Numbered from the stretch's first letter, positions 35,961 through 44,374 are shown. The stretch is DNA of 64,000 nt from Nitrospirae bacterium MYbinv3 (GCA_002753395.1 PEAB01000010.1:1-64000); one strand, 5' to 3'. The notes: generated by a model not told the origin, from the letters alone. Made by a program: numbers and translations.

Positions 35961-36304
35961 GTAAGGATAACGGGGTATACCTTCGTCATATCCTTGATGC
36001 AATTACTCAAATTAAGGCATATGTTAGGGGCATAGATTATGAGACTTTTAAGTTTAATCGTATGGTACAAGACGCAGTAATACGTCAATTTGAAATAGTT
36101 GGTGAGGCATCAAAAAATATTACATTAGAGTTTAAAATTAGCTACCCAGACATTGCATGGAAAGACCTTGTAGGAATGCGGAACAAACTCATCCACCACT
36201 ATTTTGGAGTTGATATAGATGTTATATGGAAATCCGTAAAACAGGACATACCGTTTTTGGAATCTAAAATTAAGGAGATACTTAGCAGTTATGAGCATAT
36301 ATAA
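35957..36304 (+). CDS. hepT: HEPN RNase toxin HepT (DUF86)
   Basis: 115 residues, GTG start. The RNase motif with the AMPylation site, RNKLIHHYFG, contains Arg75, His80 and Tyr82 and fits the RX4HXY pattern of active HepT toxins. The protein is a helical bundle. The toxin cleaves tRNA or mRNA unless the tyrosine is AMPylated by MntA. The 3' end overlaps the start of the MBL-fold gene by 14 bp. Confidence 0.92.
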   Translation: MSKDNGVYLRHILDAITQIKAYVRGIDYETFKFNRMVQDAVIRQFEIVGEASKNITLEFKISYPDIAWKDLVGMRNKLIHHYFGVDIDVIWKSVKQDIPFLESKIKEILSSYEHI

Positions 36305-37034
36305 GATACACCCGATAGTTATGGGGTCAAAGGTGTTTGACAAGACTATGATGACATACCAGTACGGATATGGTCAGACCTACTCTATACCAATCTATAG
36401 CTGGTATATAGAGGGCAGCGGGGTAAAGATACTGGTGGATACCGGAGAGATGAGTCCCTCGCGATCTGCAGCGGCAGAGAAGGCCATCGGGGGTAAGATA
36501 TACACATTTGAAGAGGGATTGGCCAGATGGGATATAGGCCCTGAGGATATAGACATCGTAATCCATACGCACCTGCACAATGACCACTGTGAAAACGACG
36601 AAAAATGTCTAAACGCTCAGATCTATGTCCATGAGGCGGAGATAGAGCGGATACACAACCCTCACCCCCTGGACTTTCGCTACATGGAGGACTACATACT
36701 AGAGGTGGAAAAGCAGGGACAATTGAAAACGATATCCGGCGATAAAGAGATCGTCAAAGACATCGTTGCCATACACACGCCGGCACACACTGAGGGCGGT
36801 ATGAGTATCCAGATACAGACCAGCAGCGGCAAAGCGATTATCACGGGATTTTGCTGCATAATGGAGAACTTCAATCCCCCGCCGGCCATCAGAGGCATGG
36901 ACATGGAGGTAATCCCCCCAGGTACACACGTCAACGTCTATGAGGCCTACGACATAATGATAAGGGTCAAGGAGATGGCAGACGTCTTAATTCCCTTTCA
37001 CGAGCCAAGTTTCGCCTCAGTTGATACCATATAA
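36291..37034 (+). CDS. MBL-fold hydrolase related to N-acyl homoserine lactonases
   Basis: 247 residues. The zinc motif HTHLHNDH (HxHxDH) lies near residue 91, and a further His is in IHTPAHTEGGMS. Overall order matches the AHL-lactonase-like MBL proteins. By eye alignment, the bridging Asp of the lactonases (as in TIDASYTKENF) is replaced by Gly in ITGFCCIMENF, so one metal ligand may be missing or supplied by Cys. The C-terminal His (IPFHEPSF) is present. The substrate is unknown. It overlaps hepT by 14 bp, but shared function is unlikely. Confidence 0.75.
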   Translation: MSIYKIHPIVMGSKVFDKTMMTYQYGYGQTYSIPIYSWYIEGSGVKILVDTGEMSPSRSAAAEKAIGGKIYTFEEGLARWDIGPEDIDIVIHTHLHNDHCENDEKCLNAQIYVHEAEIERIHNPHPLDFRYMEDYILEVEKQGQLKTISGDKEIVKDIVAIHTPAHTEGGMSIQIQTSSGKAIITGFCCIMENFNPPPAIRGMDMEVIPPGTHVNVYEAYDIMIRVKEMADVLIPFHEPSFASVDTI

Positions 37035-37096
37035 AGGCTCCTCCTCACTTGACGAGAGGGAGCAAGAGCGGGGACTAGTTTAAGACGGCCGATTCA

Positions 37097-37660
37097 GTGA
37101 CACAGAGGATTAAGATAATCGGCGGTAGTTTAAAGGGCAAGAAGCTGCCCTTCTCGATCCCCGACAAAAGGCTGCGTCCAACAAGCGCAAAGGTGCGCGA
37201 GGCGCTCTTTGATATCCTCAGAGAGAGGATCATGGGTGCGGCCTTTTTAGACCTGTATGCTGGCAGCGGCGCAGTCGGTTTTGAGGCCCTTAGCAGGGGC
37301 GCTGCAAAGGTCTACTTCGTTGATAATAGCCACACAGCCATAAGCGCCATAAAGGCCATCCCCCTGTTTTCAGGAAATAAGAGCAACAGGGCGATCGTCT
37401 CTACCGCCGCCGAGTCGCTAAAGAGGTTTGCAAAAAACGGTGAGACATTTGATGTAGTCTACGTAGATCCGCCATACCACTCAGATGAGATCGAGTTAGT
37501 GCTGCCACTGTTAGGCATAGACTCCGTACTGAAAGAAGATGCAGTGGTTGTTGTTGAGCATTTTTTAAAAACGGCTATGCCTGAGACTTCAGGAGCACTT
37601 ACGCTTAAGCGGCCATACAGATACGGCGACACGGTACTGAGCCTGTACACGTTCAAATAG
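37097..37660 (+). CDS. rsmD: 16S rRNA (guanine966-N2)-methyltransferase RsmD
   Basis: 187 residues, GTG start at 37097. Family blocks are IIGGSLKGKKLPF, RPTSAKVREALFDIL, the AdoMet site FLDLYAGSGAVGFEALSRGA, and the catalytic motif VVYVDPPYHSDE. It methylates G966 of 16S rRNA in the 30S subunit. It commonly sits beside coaD; here the next gene is a sensor kinase instead. Confidence 0.93.
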   Translation: MTQRIKIIGGSLKGKKLPFSIPDKRLRPTSAKVREALFDILRERIMGAAFLDLYAGSGAVGFEALSRGAAKVYFVDNSHTAISAIKAIPLFSGNKSNRAIVSTAAESLKRFAKNGETFDVVYVDPPYHSDEIELVLPLLGIDSVLKEDAVVVVEHFLKTAMPETSGALTLKRPYRYGDTVLSLYTFK

Positions 37661-37743
37661 AAGGGGAGATACAGCACCCGTTCATACATTTTTTATTGTG
37701 ATAGTGTACAATATAATTATAAAACAAAAGCTTTGCTAAACCA

Positions 37744-39159
37744 ATGACTGATAGTGTGCAGGATAAGAGTACCATAGTCGTAGTTGAAGACAGCATTACG
37801 CAGCGTGAGGCGCTTCGCCGGTTCCTCGGTAGTGGGGGGTATTGCGTAGTAACGGCTAAAAATGGAGTGGAAGGGTTAGATGCGATTCGGAGACTGAGAC
37901 CTGACCTTGTCATAAGCGATGTTGCTATGCCTTTGATGAATGGTTACGACATGTGCCGTGAGATCAAGGGCAGCGATGAATTAAGAGAAATACCGGTTAT
38001 TTTGCTTACTCAATTTTCAGCTACAGAGGACATTATAAATGGTCTTGACTGTGGAGCAGACAACTTTATCGTTAAACCTTACGATGAAAAGCATCTTTTA
38101 ACGCGCATAAAGTTTCTTCTTGCTTCAACAGAGATCCGTAAAAATGACCTTGTTGACATCGGCATAGATCTGCACTTAGGCGGAAAGAGTTATATCCTCA
38201 CCTCAAGCCGCAGACAGATATTGAACCTTCTGATATCCACTTATGAGAGTGCGGTGCATCAAAATCAGGTACTTATGAAGACCCAGATCGAGCTAAGTGA
38301 TAAGACCTTTCAGCTTGAGGAATTAAATAAGAGGCTTGAGGAGAGGGTTAATGAGGAGATAAGAAAGCGGATAGAGCATGAGTACATGCTTTTACAGCAG
38401 TCCAAGTTAGCAGCAATGGGGGAGATGATGGGAATGATTACCCACCAATGGCGACAACCCCTAAACAGCCTCGGTTTAATCCTGCAAGATATACAAGATG
38501 CATCGGCTTTTGGTGAATTGGACAAACAATATGTCGATAGCTCCATTACCAACGCTATGGAACAAATAGTGTTTATGACAAAGACAATAGATGATTTCAG
38601 AGAGTTTTACAGACCAAGCAAGGTTAAAAAGAGTTTTGACGTACCTTGTGCATTGAAAGAGGTGCTTTCAATAACACAGTTTCAGCTTAAAAATCAGAAC
38701 ATAAGTTATAGAGTTCAATGTACATGCGCTAAAGAGACCGTCATATATGAAAACACCTTGGAAATACCCAATTGCGGTGACGGTTCGATGAGTGTCTACG
38801 GTTATCCAAACGAACTCAAGCATGTGCTTATGAATATTCTGCATAATGCAAGAGACGTGATCATCAATAATAAGAAGAAGGACAGCGCATCCGGCCTCGT
38901 CTATGACGGCTTAATATCAATACTCCTTTTCTTAGAAGATAATAACGTAATTATCAAGATAAGCGACAATGGCGGAGGCATCGACGAGGCAAACATGGAT
39001 AAGATCTTTGAGCCATACTACACCACAAAGGATTCATCAGGAACCGGCCTCGGTCTGTACCTCTCAAAGTTGATAGTGGTCAATAACATGAATGGCAAGG
39101 TATACGCTGAAAATAATGAAAATGGCGCCACCTTCACAATAGAGTTAAAATGTGTGTAA
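37744..39159 (+). CDS. Receiver-histidine kinase hybrid
   Basis: 471 residues. An N-terminal receiver domain (about 8-130) has Asp59 (LVISDVAMP). A coiled-coil linker at about 175-225 (QIELSDKTFQLEELNKRLEE) leads to a HisKA domain with His234 in MITHQWRQPLNSL. The HATPase has N (LMNILHNARDVI), G1 (ISDNGGGID) and G2 (GTGLGLYLSK) boxes. There is no membrane segment, so it is cytoplasmic and controlled by phosphorylation of its own receiver. The HQWRQPL H-box is typical of this REC-HK group. Confidence 0.92.
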   Translation: MTDSVQDKSTIVVVEDSITQREALRRFLGSGGYCVVTAKNGVEGLDAIRRLRPDLVISDVAMPLMNGYDMCREIKGSDELREIPVILLTQFSATEDIINGLDCGADNFIVKPYDEKHLLTRIKFLLASTEIRKNDLVDIGIDLHLGGKSYILTSSRRQILNLLISTYESAVHQNQVLMKTQIELSDKTFQLEELNKRLEERVNEEIRKRIEHEYMLLQQSKLAAMGEMMGMITHQWRQPLNSLGLILQDIQDASAFGELDKQYVDSSITNAMEQIVFMTKTIDDFREFYRPSKVKKSFDVPCALKEVLSITQFQLKNQNISYRVQCTCAKETVIYENTLEIPNCGDGSMSVYGYPNELKHVLMNILHNARDVIINNKKKDSASGLVYDGLISILLFLEDNNVIIKISDNGGGIDEANMDKIFEPYYTTKDSSGTGLGLYLSKLIVVNNMNGKVYAENNENGATFTIELKCV

Positions 39160-39191
39160 TGTAAAAAATAGTAAGATAGTTATATCTATAG

Positions 39192-39330
39192 TTTTGCACT
39201 TTCTGGATTCCTGCTCAGGTCAGGGGCAGGAATAGAGGGGCTAAATGCGCCATTTCCTGTCATTCTCTCGTAAGCGGGAATCTATTTTCAAGAGCTGCAT
39301 AAAATGCTGGTTTATAAAAAAAGTGCAAAA
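39192..39330. repeat. 139-bp element with 11-bp perfect terminal inverted repeats
   Basis: TTTTGCACTTT at 39192-39202 is the exact reverse complement of AAAGTGCAAAA at 39320-39330. Inside are CTGGATTCCTG and GTAAGCGGGAATCT, motifs shared with the repeats at 27.9, 28.1, 41.3 and 51.5 kb. No coding content is supported; the ORF at 39245 merely reads through it. It looks like a MITE. Confidence 0.65.
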
Positions 39331-39372
39331 GTATTGTTATATCATATCAAGAAAAGATAAGGAGGTAATGCT

Positions 39373-39705
39373 ATGGGTCAAAGGCGCGGGTCTTATAAAC
39401 CAAGACGGGTTGTTAAAAAGACCTTGGGGGATAGGTCAATTGAAGAGATAGTGCGGCAGTTAAAGGCAAACGGTCAGTCAGAATCCAACTACAGAGAGGA
39501 GTCGTTAAGTATTCACGGTCTTATCTGTGCTAAGTGCGGCAGGGAGTTCAGCAATAAGGACAGGAATCTGCTTACCGTACACCACAAGGATGGAAACCAC
39601 TACAACAACCCGCAAGATGGTTCTAATTGGGAAAACCTGTGTGTCTACTGTCACGAGGACGAGCACTCCAGGGGGATTCTGGCTGATTACCTGAGTAACC
39701 AATAA
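39373..39705 (+). CDS. HNH endonuclease, YajD-like
   Basis: 110 residues. The beta-beta-alpha-metal motif is spelled CAKCGREF...LLTVHHKDGNHYNNPQDGSNWENLCVYCHEDEH, with zinc-binding CxxC pairs and the catalytic HH. The N-terminus (MGQRRGSYKPRRVVKKTLGD) is basic. The family is widespread and mostly uncharacterised. It is preceded by AAGGAGG. Confidence 0.85.
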   Translation: MGQRRGSYKPRRVVKKTLGDRSIEEIVRQLKANGQSESNYREESLSIHGLICAKCGREFSNKDRNLLTVHHKDGNHYNNPQDGSNWENLCVYCHEDEHSRGILADYLSNQ

Positions 39706-39750
39706 ACCTGCAAGAACTTGAATACAAAAACGAACTAACAGCTTCAATGA

Positions 39751-41154
39751 ATGAGTAAAGTTGCAGTTGTTATTACGCTGAGTCTTTTCCTGATTAGCAG
39801 CACAATTGCTCAGGGCGGCAGTGCTAACGGGAAAACGATAGTGTTTACTCAACCCTCAAGCTCTCCTCCTTTTGCTTACTCGGATGAGGCTGGACAGCCC
39901 AGAGGTATAGTTATTGATTACTGGAATCTCTGGGCGCTAAGAAATAACATCAAGATACAGTTTGTATTAGAGGAGTTTCAAGACAGTCTGCAGAAGGTCA
40001 AAGACGGCAAGGCAGAGGTCATTGCAGGCATCCTGCAATCAGAGGAGAGAGAAAAGTACCTGGAATTTTCAGATGGTTTTATTGATCTTAAGATATGCCT
40101 ATACGTACCTCAGGGTATAGAGACTAAAAAGCTCCAAGACCTCAAATCCTTGAGCATCGCAATAATACGCGGCCACGCAGCTATAGATTACATAAAAAAC
40201 TCTTATCCTCATTTCAACATTGTACTGTTTAATAACTACGAGGAGATGTTTAAAAGCCTGAGTGATAACGAAACTGTCTTTGTAAGCGATTACTATACCG
40301 CTAAGCACTATATGACACAGAACGGATCGCTTGGTAAGTATAAGTTTGTTAAAACGCTGTTTAATGGGAGCCTGAGGGCAGCTGTAAGACGTGGTAATAC
40401 CGACATGCTGGCGCTCATCAACGACGGGATGCAAAAGATAGATCGAGGCGATATCGAGAAGATATATAACGCGTGGTTTGACCACAGCCCCAAATTTCCA
40501 GACTGGTTGAGCAAACTGGTGGTGGGGGCTGGGTTTTCTGCACTTATTCTAGGACTATTGAGCTATATCTTTGTCTTGAGGGTTCAACTAAAGCGAAAGA
40601 CCACAAGCCTTGAGGACGCCCTTGAGCGTATAAAGAAAAAGGACGAAACACTGGATCTCTTATCAAGGACAGACCCGTTAACAGGGCTTTCAAACCGCCT
40701 TGATATGTATGATAAGTTCAAATACCATCAGTCTATCTTTAAAAGATACGGCAGATGTTTCTCCATTGTTCTGTGCAGCATAGATGACCTCAAGGAGTTT
40801 AACGCCGCCTATGATATGGAGTGTGGCCTTAAGATGATAGTGGAGGCCGCAAATAGGTTAAGGGTCTCTCTCAGGCGTCAGGACTTTGTCGGCAGATGGT
40901 CTATGGAGGAGTTTATCCTCCTTCTGCCAGAGACAGACCTTGATGGCGGCTCAAAGATTGCGGAAAAACTCCGTAAGGAGATCCAGGGTCGCAAGTTCAT
41001 CTACAAAGGTAAGGAGATACCTGCAACCATGACCTTTGGCGTTAGCGTTTATGACGCCGGCATGCCCATAGACGATTGTATAAAACAGGCCGATGAATGT
41101 CTCTACATAGGCAAAAAAAGCGGATCTAACATGGTGGTCGCCTTCAAACCATAG
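39751..41154 (+). CDS. Periplasmic binding domain - membrane - degenerate GGDEF protein
   Basis: 467 residues. The signal peptide is followed by a family 3 solute-binding domain (about 28-245; TQPSSSPPFAYSDEAGQPRGI), one membrane span (about 255-275) and a coiled linker. The cytoplasmic GGDEF domain starts at about 300 (SRTDPLTGLSNR). The active-site loop reads SMEEF instead of GGDEF, so cyclase activity is probably lost. The RxxD inhibitory site (RRQD) five residues before it is kept. It is thus likely a c-di-GMP receptor or ligand-sensing scaffold (inference). Confidence 0.85.
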   Translation: MSKVAVVITLSLFLISSTIAQGGSANGKTIVFTQPSSSPPFAYSDEAGQPRGIVIDYWNLWALRNNIKIQFVLEEFQDSLQKVKDGKAEVIAGILQSEEREKYLEFSDGFIDLKICLYVPQGIETKKLQDLKSLSIAIIRGHAAIDYIKNSYPHFNIVLFNNYEEMFKSLSDNETVFVSDYYTAKHYMTQNGSLGKYKFVKTLFNGSLRAAVRRGNTDMLALINDGMQKIDRGDIEKIYNAWFDHSPKFPDWLSKLVVGAGFSALILGLLSYIFVLRVQLKRKTTSLEDALERIKKKDETLDLLSRTDPLTGLSNRLDMYDKFKYHQSIFKRYGRCFSIVLCSIDDLKEFNAAYDMECGLKMIVEAANRLRVSLRRQDFVGRWSMEEFILLLPETDLDGGSKIAEKLRKEIQGRKFIYKGKEIPATMTFGVSVYDAGMPIDDCIKQADECLYIGKKSGSNMVVAFKP

Positions 41155-41590
41155 GGGGGAGAAAAAAGAAGGGGGTGCTTGTACAACTATTGTATTTAAT
41201 CGAATTGACATCCGCTTTAAACAGACCCAATAGACGTGCTTTTATGACATTAGGTTTGGGGAAATAGTGATGACAAACTTGAGAAGTTTTACTCACAAAA
41301 AACGTATTCTGTGAACAAAACTTGTGTGCATAAGAAAATCGTGGGAAATTATGTCATTCCTGCGAAAGCAGGAATCTATTAGCTTGTGGATTGCCCTGTC
41401 TTGCATGGCAATGACAAGACGCCCCATAAGTTTTATATGCACCCCAAAATTCAGTGAGAATTGCTGGCCGTGAAGTCTTACAATTGTGATGTTATTTCCT
41501 TTTGTGCTAAAATCCATCATGAGTGCATTCTCATTAACGGATGAGTTTAGAAAAAGACAAACATCCTTCAAGTTATGAATATAGATAAGT
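41155..41590. other. 436-bp intergenic region holding a family 2 repeat
   Basis: No gene was seen. The family 2 element occupies 41326-41444. The rest is AT-rich. An inversion breakpoint between hyfC and hyfE could lie here or in the following DUF4258/DUF2283 pair (inference). Confidence 0.5.
41326..41444 (+). repeat. Dispersed repeat family 2, copy a
   Basis: Runs from GTGCATAAGAAAATCGTGGG through GTCATTCCTGCGAAAGCAGG and TTGCCCTGTCTTGCATGGCA to TTATATGCACC. The ends are short inverted repeats (GTGCATA/TATGCAC). A second copy is at 51536-51680, and end fragments lie near 4974 and 48270. Confidence 0.8.
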
Positions 41591-41851
41591 ATGTTGAGAC
41601 TAATTAGATTATCGGTTCATGCTAGAGAGCAGCTAAGCTATAGAGGTGTGCTAGCGGATGAGGTTAATGAGACCATAAGAAGCTCAACATGGGAGACGGT
41701 TAACCGTGGAAAGCTGCAAGCAAGTAAGGACTTTATATTTGAAAAGGAATGGAATAAGAAATATTACAAGTATAAGCAGGTTAAAACGATATTTGTTGAA
41801 GAGGCAACAGAGATTGTTGTAATCACAGTATATACATATTATCTTAACTGA
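41591..41851 (+). CDS. DUF4258 protein, toxin-like
   Basis: 86 residues: VHAREQLSYRGVLADEVNETI and the C-terminal VVITVYTYYL match the small RelE/BrnT-like DUF4258 proteins, which typically neutralise or process RNA as toxins. It is followed 11 bp later by a DUF2283 gene, a recurrent pairing that behaves like a toxin-antitoxin or mobile module by context. Function is unproven. Confidence 0.75.
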   Translation: MLRLIRLSVHAREQLSYRGVLADEVNETIRSSTWETVNRGKLQASKDFIFEKEWNKKYYKYKQVKTIFVEEATEIVVITVYTYYLN

Positions 41852-41862
41852 GAGGCGGAGAA

Positions 41863-42078
41863 ATGAGAATAACGTATGATCCAGAAGTTGATGCCCTTTA
41901 TATACGTTTTATAGAGACTACAGTAACAACCAAACATGTGGCAGAAGGAGTTGCAATCGACTATGATCCGGAAGGAAGAATTGCAGGGATTGAAATCTTA
42001 GACGCCATAATGCGTGTTGGAGGTAAAGATGTTTTCAGAAAAATAACGTTAGAGGACCTTGCACTTCAGACTACCTAA
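41863..42078 (+). CDS. DUF2283 protein, probable partner/antitoxin
   Basis: 71 residues: MRITYDPEVDALYIRF and GVAIDYDPEGRIAGIEILDA are the DUF2283 signature. It ends one base before the hyfE ATG (TAA-A-ATG), so the pair has become fused to the front of the hyfEFGI operon and may influence its translation. Confidence 0.85.
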   Translation: MRITYDPEVDALYIRFIETTVTTKHVAEGVAIDYDPEGRIAGIEILDAIMRVGGKDVFRKITLEDLALQTT

Positions 42079-42079
42079 A

Positions 42080-42745
42080 ATGTACATAGACCTGGTGCAT
42101 CACATAAACAGTTTTTTGGCTGCCTTTATCCTGCTTTCCGCCTTTGGGATGCTGGTCCAGAGGAGGATGTCGGGGCTTATCTTCCTGTTTACGTGGCAGG
42201 GGTTGTTCCTGTCCGTAAACACAGCTCTGGTTGGATTTGTCGTCAATAGACACCACCTCTATATCTCCTCGGCCTTGACGCTGGTGTTGAAGGTGTTTCT
42301 CTTGCCGTATATACTGCATACCCTAGTTAAGCGCCTGAAGATCCACAAGGAGGTGGAGACCATCTTAAATGTCCCCACAACTATGCTAATGGGGATAGCC
42401 CTGGTCATATTCTCCTACCACCTGGTTTCGCCTATCAGGGAACTTTCGCCACTTGTTACACGTTCGATCCTGGCGGTTGCCTTTGCCTCTGTAATGTTGG
42501 GACTGCTGATGATGATCACAAGGAAAAATGCGGTCACTCAGATAATCGGCTTTCTCGCAATGGAGAACGGACTCTTCTTTGCGGCCACCAGTGCAACCTA
42601 CGGGATGCCACTGTTGATTGAGCTTGGCATAGCCCTGGACATCCTCATCGCTGCATTTATATTTGGCATATTTTTCTTTCACATACACTCAAACTTTGAT
42701 ACCTTAGACGTGGAACAGCTGGCAAGACTCAAGGAGGTAGACTAG
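42080..42745 (+). CDS. hyfE: Hydrogenase-4 component E-like membrane subunit
   Basis: 221 residues with about seven hydrophobic spans, the expected size of HyfE. This subunit combines NuoK-like and extra helices (IGFLAMENGLFFAAT resembles the NuoK Glu helix). I moved the start from 42059 (TTG) to the ATG at 42080, which gives MYIDLVHHINSFL. The end overlaps the AAGGAGG site for hyfF. It belongs with hyfF, G, I here and hyfB, C at the other end of the window. Confidence 0.88.
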   Translation: MYIDLVHHINSFLAAFILLSAFGMLVQRRMSGLIFLFTWQGLFLSVNTALVGFVVNRHHLYISSALTLVLKVFLLPYILHTLVKRLKIHKEVETILNVPTTMLMGIALVIFSYHLVSPIRELSPLVTRSILAVAFASVMLGLLMMITRKNAVTQIIGFLAMENGLFFAATSATYGMPLLIELGIALDILIAAFIFGIFFFHIHSNFDTLDVEQLARLKEVD

Positions 42746-42747
42746 CG

Positions 42748-44193
42748 GTGTCCATTGTCGTATTACTGTGTGTCCCTCTACTGGCTGCCATTGTACTGGC
42801 CTTTGTGAAGGAGGGTAAGGCAGCATCCGATTTAAACGTTGCAGGCTCTATTGCCACATTTTTTGCGGGTGTGTGGTTGGCGTGGGAGGTACATGAACAT
42901 GGCCCGATGCTTGTGGCCAAGAACCTTTTTTTTGCCGACGCCTTAAGTGTGTATCTAGCCCTTATAACCGCCTTTATTGATATGACGACAGCCATGTTTA
43001 GCCGCAGATACATGTCTTTTGAGCAGCAGCAGGGGCTCTTGTCTCAACGGCGAATGAGATACTACCACTCGATGTTTCAGTTGTTTGTATTTACCATGCT
43101 TGTGGCTCTCCTTACAAACAACGTCGGCATACTGTGGATTGCAATGGAGATGGCCACATTGTCAAGCGTCTTACTGGTATCGTTGTACCGCACACCGTCA
43201 TCGATAGAGGCGGCTTGGAAGTACTTTATCCTCTGTGGCGTGGGCATTGCACAGGCGCTCTTTGGGACGATACTGCTCTATCTGGCAGCCGAAAAGGTGC
43301 TTGGAGAGGGCGGGGACGCCCTTCTGTGGACAAACCTTAATCAGGTAAAAAGCTTGATGGAGCCAAACGTGTTGTCTCTGGCCTTTGTGTTTCTCATGGT
43401 TGGGTATGGCACAAAGATGGGTCTTGTCCCAGTGCACCACTGGCTGCCTGATGCCTACAGCGAGGGAGCCTTTCCAGCAGCCATCCTGTCAGGCCTTCTC
43501 CTAAACGTAGCGCTCTATGCCTTGGTCAGGTTCAAGGTGCTTGTAGATGGTTCATTGGGCACACACCATGCCGGCAATATTATGATGGGCTTTGGACTGC
43601 TTTCGCTTATGATATCAGCCTTTTCAATCTTGAGACAGAAGGATATAAAACGGATGTTTGCCTATTCCTCCATAGAGCACATGGGCATAGCGACGTTTGC
43701 CTTTGGCCTTGGCGGGGCTGTAGCCACATTTGGTGCCCTGCTACACATGTTCATGCACAGCCTGACAAAGGCGTCGTTGTTTTTTACCTGTGGCCATGCT
43801 ATACAGATGCACCAGACATCGGAGATGACTAGGATTAGGGGGCTTATCAGGGGTAATCCGCTTGTAGGCTGGGGGCTGATGTTTGGGGTCATGGCCATTG
43901 TAGGGATGCCTCCGTTTGGGATATTTACGAGTGAGTTCTTGATCCTGACAGAGACCGTGAAGGATGCGCCGTATCTGACCCCTTTTCTTCTTGTGGGCCT
44001 TGCTGTGGCCGCTGCAGCGCTCTTCAGAAGGGTTCAGTCGATGGTGATGGCAGATGCACCCTCTTATCAGAAATCGATAAACACAGCTTACGTGCCAATA
44101 GTCCTACACCTGGCGTTAATACTGGCTGTTGGAATCTACATGCCTGATATCCTCAACCAGTGGCTTAAAAACATAGTGGAATATATGAAGTAA
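42748..44193 (+). CDS. hyfF: Hydrogenase-4 component F-like proton-translocating subunit
   Basis: 481 residues, GTG start with AAGGAGG nine bases upstream. It belongs to the NuoL/M/N antiporter-like family. Signatures include GILWIAMEMATLSSVLLVSLYRTPSSIEAAWKYF, HHWLPDAYSEGAFPAAILSGLLLNVALY and DIKRMFAYSSIEHMG. About fourteen membrane segments are likely. It is expected to form one ion channel, with HyfB forming another. It is co-transcribed with hyfE. Confidence 0.92.
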   Translation: MSIVVLLCVPLLAAIVLAFVKEGKAASDLNVAGSIATFFAGVWLAWEVHEHGPMLVAKNLFFADALSVYLALITAFIDMTTAMFSRRYMSFEQQQGLLSQRRMRYYHSMFQLFVFTMLVALLTNNVGILWIAMEMATLSSVLLVSLYRTPSSIEAAWKYFILCGVGIAQALFGTILLYLAAEKVLGEGGDALLWTNLNQVKSLMEPNVLSLAFVFLMVGYGTKMGLVPVHHWLPDAYSEGAFPAAILSGLLLNVALYALVRFKVLVDGSLGTHHAGNIMMGFGLLSLMISAFSILRQKDIKRMFAYSSIEHMGIATFAFGLGGAVATFGALLHMFMHSLTKASLFFTCGHAIQMHQTSEMTRIRGLIRGNPLVGWGLMFGVMAIVGMPPFGIFTSEFLILTETVKDAPYLTPFLLVGLAVAAAALFRRVQSMVMADAPSYQKSINTAYVPIVLHLALILAVGIYMPDILNQWLKNIVEYMK

Positions 44194-44209
44194 GACAGGG
44201 ATTAAAAAT

Positions 44210-44314
44210 GGAGGGCTTTGCCCTCCCTCAGACCCACCCACAAGGGGACCAGTCCCCTTGACCCCATTATATCTAAAATTTATACCCAATGTTTCAATTG
44301 TATACTGAACTATT
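44210..44314 (-). repeat. Dispersed palindromic repeat family 1, copy 8
   Basis: GGAGGGCTTTGCCCTCCC palindrome, CCAGTCCCCTTGACCCC, then the flank ATTATATC...CAATGTTTCAAT...ACTGAACTATT shared with copies 4 and 9. It separates hyfF from the discoidin-like gene. Confidence 0.85.
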
Positions 44315-44336
44315 GCTAATTTTCGTTATAAATAAC

Positions 44337-44365
44337 TTGACAATGCCACATTTAAGGATTATACT
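44337..44365 (+). promoter_or_regulatory. Sigma70-type promoter for the discoidin-like gene
   Basis: TTGACA (44337-44342), a 17-bp spacer, and TATACT (44360-44365). Transcription would start near 44372, only about 3 bases before the TTG at 44375, so the message may be nearly leaderless. Confidence 0.6.
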
Positions 44366-44374
44366 AATAAAGTC

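Noticed and set aside
39245-39451. 68-residue plus-strand ORF MRHFLSFSRKRESIFKSC...
   Set aside because: The N-terminal part (SFSRKRES) is a typical translation of the GCGGGAATC hairpin repeat, and the rest overlaps the HNH gene in another frame.
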